Part shown: in pieces, positions 58,202 through 64,000 of the stretch
How positions within the stretch are numbered: the first letter of the stretch is position 1
Layout: every line of letters starts with the position of its first letter
NCBI GenBank assembly: GCA_009760855.2
Contig: WPIO01000005.1
Location: 8,528,001 to 8,592,000 of the forward strand
Direction: 5' to 3'
Length of the DNA: 64,000 bases
DNA from: Cristatella mucedo
Lineage: Eukaryota; Bryozoa; Phylactolaemata; Cristatellidae
The notes under the pieces: model-generated
What the model was told of the DNA's origin: nothing
The model's database searches: none
Seen by the model: the letters and a program-made list of their open reading frames with translations, nothing else
Program-made: the position numbers and the translations under genes

Positions 58202-61200
58202 CTACAAATATGATTGCAAGAAAGGTAAGTTGAGATCACTCAATAATGAATTTCAAGCACAGTAAATTCGACCTCAGATTTATATAATCACACTTGAACA
58301 AAATTTGACTTAAATATATAATGTATATTTTTATCAAGAGTCACAGAAAGCACGTTTTATATCCGTAAATATTTATGACAGGTAACTCTTACTGCTCTAT
58401 TAAGGTCAGAAGATGCTCTACCGCCACTTGCTATGAACTATTAGAAAGCTAGTTTGGTGGCTGCCTTATCAAATTGCATGTAAGGACTACGGCTCTTTAC
58501 ATCTTTTATGGACCACCAGCACCTTTAAGTCATGATGAAAGCATAAAATTAAAGTTGCAGCGGCCGATATGCTTCCTGGTACAACTTAGCAAATGAAAGG
58601 TCTGTCAGGTGAGTCTAAAAGTTATCTTCATATGCACAAGTACTGGCATAGATCGTATGGCTTTGCTGTGCTACTTATTTGTCTGAGAACACATGAAACA
58701 CTGAGAACACTTGACATAAGGAGAGCCAACTTCAAAGGGTTGGCAACCTCTACAAGTGTAACTGAATATTCACTATTATACTATAGAAATTATTCTAAGC
58801 AGATTAGTTATTGATTTTGCAAATATTAAGCAGCTAAATTTTAGAATGTCTGCATACTATTTTGAAGTAAAAAACTTAATGATCTACAAGATTAAGGCTC
58901 TGAGATTTTCCAGCTTGCATTTTGTTATATTCGGGAAAGACATTGAATAACTCTTGGCTTGTCATTAAGAAAACGATGGTAATTTAGTTGTGGTTAATCA
59001 TTGATTTGTTGGAGTTCAGCTCGCTTACTCTAGAATAGTGGAATAAATTGCAGTAGAAACCAGGCAATTAATCAGAACAGGTCAATCTACAGATTTGTCT
59101 TTGAATAAAAAGCTCGAACTGCACCTCCTGCAGCTCCATCAGTGTCTCTGACGTTGAAATTTACTGACCATCAACGAGAGCAAGGGCTGGTATTTTCCAT
59201 CTGCCTGATGCCTCTGCTGTAATTTCATTGGTGGCAAGAGGGTACTAATCAGAAGTAAATATCTTGCAGCAAAAGGTATACGCAGTGATAGGCAGAAGCA
59301 AAAGTGCTTCCAGCAGTTTTCAGCCGAACATCATGTGGATGATTATACGGGTGAATAGTGTCCAGCCTACTCAATACTGAAGACTGTATGCTGCATCTCA
59401 ATTTTTTCACATAGTCAGAGTGCCGTAGTGTGAAATCTTTACCCGAAAATTCCGAATCTAGGTGCAAGAGCTTAATAGCACGGTGAGTTTCTTCGATCGA
59501 ATAATGGTGCGTTCCTTATTGAGAGTCTAGCGTATATTAACAAACCCTTGTGGCTTGTTGATAACGGCTAGGGAGTACTACTATTCCCGTTAAAATGCAG
59601 TCAAAATCCGAAACTTAGCTTATATTATACGGTTGACAGCAAGAGCTCTGCACCTATATCCAGGTAGACTACTGGCAGTACGTTAGACTTGGCTAAGCTT
59701 ACGATACACCTCAAAACCAGCAAAGGAAGATTTAATTGTTAATATACGTTTGCCTCTTAAAACTTTCTTTCTTTGCACAAACTGAATCAGGAAATAGTTC
59801 TTGAAAGGCAGTTATTTCGTTAACTTTGGGAGCTCAGTAAGTCCACCAGAGAAAATGCAAAAAAGTACAGTCAGTAGCTTATCGCTAGTTTCCTGAAAAC
59901 ATTCAAATTTCTTGTTTGCGTTTGACCGTGCTCACACGCGAGCTATGACTCAATGAAAGCCAAGCCAGCATTCAAGCATTGTTAAGAATCGTGAACGCGA
60001 CGAGTAGACTGTAAATCCGCCGAGTTTTTGAGTGCTTTCTGCAGATTTAGTTGTTATTTTTCAATATAAAGAGTTATTTATACATGTAATGCATGCTTGC
60101 TACTTTTCTTCCAAACTGGAGGACTTGGCAACGCTCGCCAAGCCATCATGACGGCTCTAGATCGAGTAATAAGATCTAGTAGGAAGCACGGACGCCAACT
60201 TCTCAAAGCGCCGTCTCCGTTCCACTATTGTAATCGTCTAATGTAATCATTAGCCATGGGTAGAGTACCGCATAGCCAGAAGTATCGCAGATGAATTACT
60301 GAACCAATCTAGAGACCAGGAGTTCAACTTTGGCATTCTTTGAAACTGGTCGTTTCTTCAGACGACAAACAATTACCTAGGATTCACTTGTAAGACTGGA
60401 ATACCTTACGTCATTTCTGCTTCTTTTGCGAAGAAAGAAGGACGATGTTTTCACGCCGCCTAAGCTTAAAGGGAAGCAGTGAGGTCGCAGGGCGTAACCG
60501 AGTTACAGGAGAGACCTGAAAGGGCTGCATACCGACAGTGCTATAGAATAGACTAGCAATACTGCGCATGCAATAGCGAAACGAAAACAAGCGGACTGCC
60601 AGTACTTGCCGAGATAAGCGTCAGGACGGCAAGCATTTCCTGCTGGCTGCAGTGCGCCTGCTAAATTTCCGGTCGCCCTAAACCTGGACCTTAAATAGCT
60701 CTAGCTGCTGGGCTTGCTCTCACTTGCCGGATTGATTAGCTGGCTACCGACGCCGGAGTCATTTATACTTGGGCGATATAGCACTGTTCGCTAAAATAGC
60801 TATTCAATAATAAATACATGTCCATTATTGGCTGTATGCTAGCAAACAATGTGAAATCAATAGTCGCTTTATGAGTGCCTTCGCGAATCGGTGATTCATG
60901 TATTCTCAGGAAGTTGTTACAGTCCCTGGCAAGTCCCGTGACACAGTCAGCTTCGCAACTTCTTTCCTTGGTTTTGCTTGCTTTATCGAGCTGGCTAACT
61001 CGTTGGTAACGTCTAACGTCGACGACAGGGCGTAAGTGGAATTAAGGACAGGAAATAATAGATACGTTGATGAGCCGTCAGCCTAACATGTATCTGCTTA
61101 CATGTATCGTCTACATCAGTAAATATTAATATTAACGATATTAGTGTTAATATGTAATTACATTTTACCGTGCTACGATAACTAAAAGTAGTTGTTTTAA

Positions 61201-62309
61201 AACTCACTGAAAAATAATGAAAACCCATGGCTTAGTCATTCCTAATAAAAATGAGTTAAGGAATGACCCGTATACGGAATTAGTGCTTCTCAAAACGTAG
61301 TGCTGCGATTTCTAATTCCGAAACCACTTATTAGAACACAATTAACTGAAAAACCACTATTTAGTTTTAAAAACGTTGAATGAGCAATGCTTCTCATAAT
61401 TACATCAAGCCAATTAGGCATCCAGGGTACACGGCCATAGGATTACCAGCAAGCCTGTTCAATTCACTGTCAACATTAAAACTAAAAGTGGCCTGGAGAC
61501 ACTAAGCCGGGCTAAAGCATGTGTATTAAATTTATCACATGTCTAGAACTAACTCTAGGTCTGTCACTTCTATTCTAGCTTTCGTTAAATTGGTGAGGAG
61601 CTGCAAACCAGCTGATTATCTCACGAGGTCAAAAACAGAGTTTGCACTAAGCCAGCGTCACATCCCAGTGAATGATCAAAATGATCAATTTACATATCGA
61701 GCTGTGTTTGCGACACTAGGTGTCTAGTGTGAGTATTACTTAGCAACTATTAATTTTATATATTCCCCCAAGCTTGTCGTGATTGCACAAGTAGAGGGTA
61801 TGGTAAGAAATGCAGCAGCATGTGGCTATCACAGTGGTGTGTAATCGGCTATGTGATTACAAGCTCATTCACTATTTTGTAACATTTTGCCGAATCGTTT
61901 ATTGTTGATCCCTTGAAATCCAGCTAGTTGAATTGAAGAGATTGCCGTAGAATATCGGCAGTTTAATCAACTGGAATCCTGCTCTGCTTGCAAAACATCC
62001 ACACTCCAGTATTTAAATCTGCCTGAAGTTATCTTAATTCCACAAAATAAATCTCATGAATGAATCTGCTGCTACTTAATAGTTGCTGCCTAAGGCCTTT
62101 TAATGCTCCCTTCTCAGCAGCTTCTATTGTGTGGTGAAAAGTCAGCGAATACATAATCTATGTAGACTTTTAAAAAGTGTCCTGGCTATGCTGCATTTAT
62201 GAAAGATTGCAGCCCTAGAGTAAAAGGAGCTTTAAGAAGCAGCAGCCGTAGGTGTAGTGCTGACTGACTGACAACTGAGGAAAAGATATGATTTGATAGG
62301 CTTTTAGCT
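58202..62309. other. Upstream region of the CUB gene, no clear genes
   Basis: Mixed DNA. 60,100-60,770 is clearly richer in GC and CpG than its surroundings and could hold a promoter or an old element. No TATA-Inr or exon pair could be defended. A minus frame at 59,249-59,467 has a weak CUB look (see rejected items). Confidence 0.3.
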
Positions 62310-62577
62310 TGTATTGTGGTTCATGTTGGTGGGTTCCCTTGATTCGTCCTTCATGTCCTTATGCATGCTGACAGTGTACATACTGCCACTAACCAAATTT
62401 GCATGATGACCCTGTGCATGTAACCCATTGCCATGTTATTCCTGTTGTTTATCAAGCATGGTATTACTCACCATTCAATCGCGTTTCCCTTTGCAGCAAA
62501 TGTAAAGCGCCTAGAAAGAGATTGAGTTCTCTGAGGGCATTTTATCAAGTGCCATATCATTATTATTATTAGTATTA
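62310..62577 (+). mobile_element. L2-A 3' UTR and tail
   Basis: A plus-strand 3' UTR (GGGTTCCCTTGATTCGTCC to GTAAAGCGCCTAGAAAGAG ... TTTATCAAGTGCC) and an ATTATTATTATTAG tail. It abuts an L2-B tail in the opposite orientation. Confidence 0.9.
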
Positions 62578-62915
62578 TGTAATGCAATGCATCACAGTCT
62601 GTAACTCCAAAAAGTTATAAAGACTATGTGGGTGCTGTGCAGGAGAGTTTTGTATAGTGCAATCACAGCCTAAGCAGCTTTCGATACGCATTCGGTAGCC
62701 AACAGACTTCGTCTCACGCAACAAATAGAAAGTAGGAAGCATAGCAGAGTCAGGAGAGCAGTTGAGGTAGTGAGTAGCATGGAAGTAGCAGCTCAGGGCC
62801 GCTGAAAAGGATGAGCCATAGTCGGCAGTAGGAGAGTTGTTGTCGTTGCATAAGAATTGTGGAAGCCAGTTCCACAGTCTCGGTCCTGCAGAGCTAAACC
62901 TTCTGCCACCATCGC
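62578..62915 (-). mobile_element. L2-B 3' fragment, tail-to-tail with L2-A
   Basis: A minus-strand copy: a TGTAATGCAATG tail, hairpin, then the YRMRTESxxG and LWNxLPQF regions to about 62,915. Confidence 0.88.
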
Positions 62916-63739
62916 TTGCTTACGTGATAGCACTATACAATCGTTCGTTTCCTCTATACCATACTTTCAAAGTCTCTTCCTATGGGTGCTTACTTTCTAT
63001 TTTTATTTTTGCCTTATCGTCTGCCACAGCTAATGCTAAGGAAAATACTCAATTGATTGCACCAGGCTAGAGCTAACTTGGTGATTGAAGCGCAGCTGTT
63101 AGCTAGCCAGCTGCTATCGAAGTTTGCTTTTCTATTGTTGGCAGAAATTGAATTGACTCAGACGAATAAACCTCTAACTCAAGTATTTGTATACGAACTT
63201 ATTGGCATAGCATCATGCCAACTTAGAATCAACATTCGTTAAGGCACGTAATTGGTAGGTGCAATAATGCTAGTGGCAGGTGCAGGGCTGCAACTATTGC
63301 TTGCTAGCACATTAACCAGGCTCTTCCTAGCTAAGGTTCATGGTAGAGCAAGGCCACCGACGGCCGGCATATAAGGTCGCCATGAGCACGGTCAAGACGA
63401 AGCCATACCATTAAGTTACCAAAGGGCTAGTAAACATTAGCTAGTGATTAGAATTGTAGTAAGATCACTTGATCCTGGACCATGTTCACTAGGTGTTATC
63501 GTATAACCTTATCGCTGGCAGTCGGTGCCTAGTCTATCAGCATGTGCCTGATAGCGGTTAGTTAAGCTCTCCCAATATTGAACAGACCTAGTATGCCTAT
63601 AAACTAAGACTCTCTCTAATCAGCCAGCCCGGTCTCTAGGGACTAGTAATGGTCTGCCTAGTAGAGCAATCCTGCTAGGTTATGCTAGGCTGCTCATAGC
63701 CATAGGCTCTGGATCGTCTCTTCAGAATAGACCTACCTG

Positions 63740-64000
63740 TGCCAAACCCCAAACTTATCTCTATCTGTCTATTTGTTTCTGTCTCTGTCACTGTCTCTAT
63801 CACTGTCTCTGTTGCTGTCTCTGCTACTGTCTCTGTCTCTGTCCCTGTCTTTGTCTCAACGTCTCTGTTTCTGTGTCAGTGTCTCGGTGCCTATCTCTGC
63901 GTCTATCGTGTCTTTCTCTCTGTCTCTCTATCACTGTCTCTGTGTCTCTGTGTCCCTGTCTGTGTCTCCGTCTGTGTCTCTGTCTCCGTCTCTCTCCATC
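63740..64000. repeat. CTGTCT-type satellite/microsatellite
   Basis: A pyrimidine-rich array of CTGTCT, CTGTGTCT, CTATCT and CACTGTCT units that runs past the window end. Strand asymmetry is strong (almost no A or G outside the GT steps). Confidence 0.95.

Noticed and set aside
59249-59467. Minus frame with DSEFSGKDFTLRHSDYV, similar to the start of CUB 1
   Set aside because: The SEFSG match is short, the Cys-x-Trp is absent, and the only usable donor (GTATAC at 59,276) gives 176 bp, which breaks the phase rule kept by every other exon A. It may be a dead exon but cannot be supported.
1-64000. CRISPR array, operon or phage/defence system
   Set aside because: No spaced identical repeats, no ribosome binding sites or gene clusters. 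The window is animal nuclear DNA.

Overview
The window is nuclear DNA from an animal, probably an intron-rich invertebrate. The evidence is GT-AG introns, a multi-domain CUB protein gene built from phase-1 modules, many L2/CR1-type LINE copies, a Helitron helicase and a solo LTR. I cannot place it in a phylum from sequence alone. There are no prokaryotic features.

Main gene. A single minus-strand gene runs through most of the window (about 58.2 kb down to about 4.07 kb). It encodes at least eleven consecutive CUB domains, each made of two exons. Exon A (196-232 bp) carries the N-terminal part with the Cys and Cys-x-Trp signatures. Exon B (110-125 bp) carries the Leu-Cys-Gly part and ends in Phe-x-Ser-Thr/Glu-Gly. 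All 22 exons have GT-AG borders. Every intron inside a domain is phase 2 and every intron between domains is phase 1, and the 3756 bp total is a multiple of three (about 1252 codons). Several exons lack an in-frame ATG and were found by reading splice sites. The product looks like a secreted or surface cubilin-type multi-CUB protein. The extreme 5' end (signal peptide) and the 3' end are not firmly resolved.

Introns. They are loaded with LINE remnants of two L2-like families, here called L2-A (tail of ATT/AAT repeats) and L2-B (tail of ATTAC type). One L2-A copy (42.5-44.4 kb, minus) keeps an uninterrupted 548-codon reverse-transcriptase frame. L2-B copies have inserted into older L2-A copies at 20.0 and 23.9 kb.

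The 10.2-kb intron splitting CUB domain 1 (47.2-57.4 kb) holds the most complex structure. A decayed Helitron-type PIF1 helicase (minus, 53.1-52.0 kb and 48.93-48.81 kb) is split by a TIR element with an 8-bp target duplication (48,933-52,010). That element carries its own open frame, which is itself split by a second TIR element with a 3-bp target duplication (49,244-51,485). At both junctions, ignoring the insert makes the host reading frame continuous, so the order of insertion can be read from the sequence.

Other items: a 435-bp solo LTR with a perfect 5-bp target duplication (46.3-46.7 kb), three tRNA-derived SINE-like pieces, a hAT-type terminal inverted repeat, (TA)n tracts and a CTGTCT-type satellite at the right edge.
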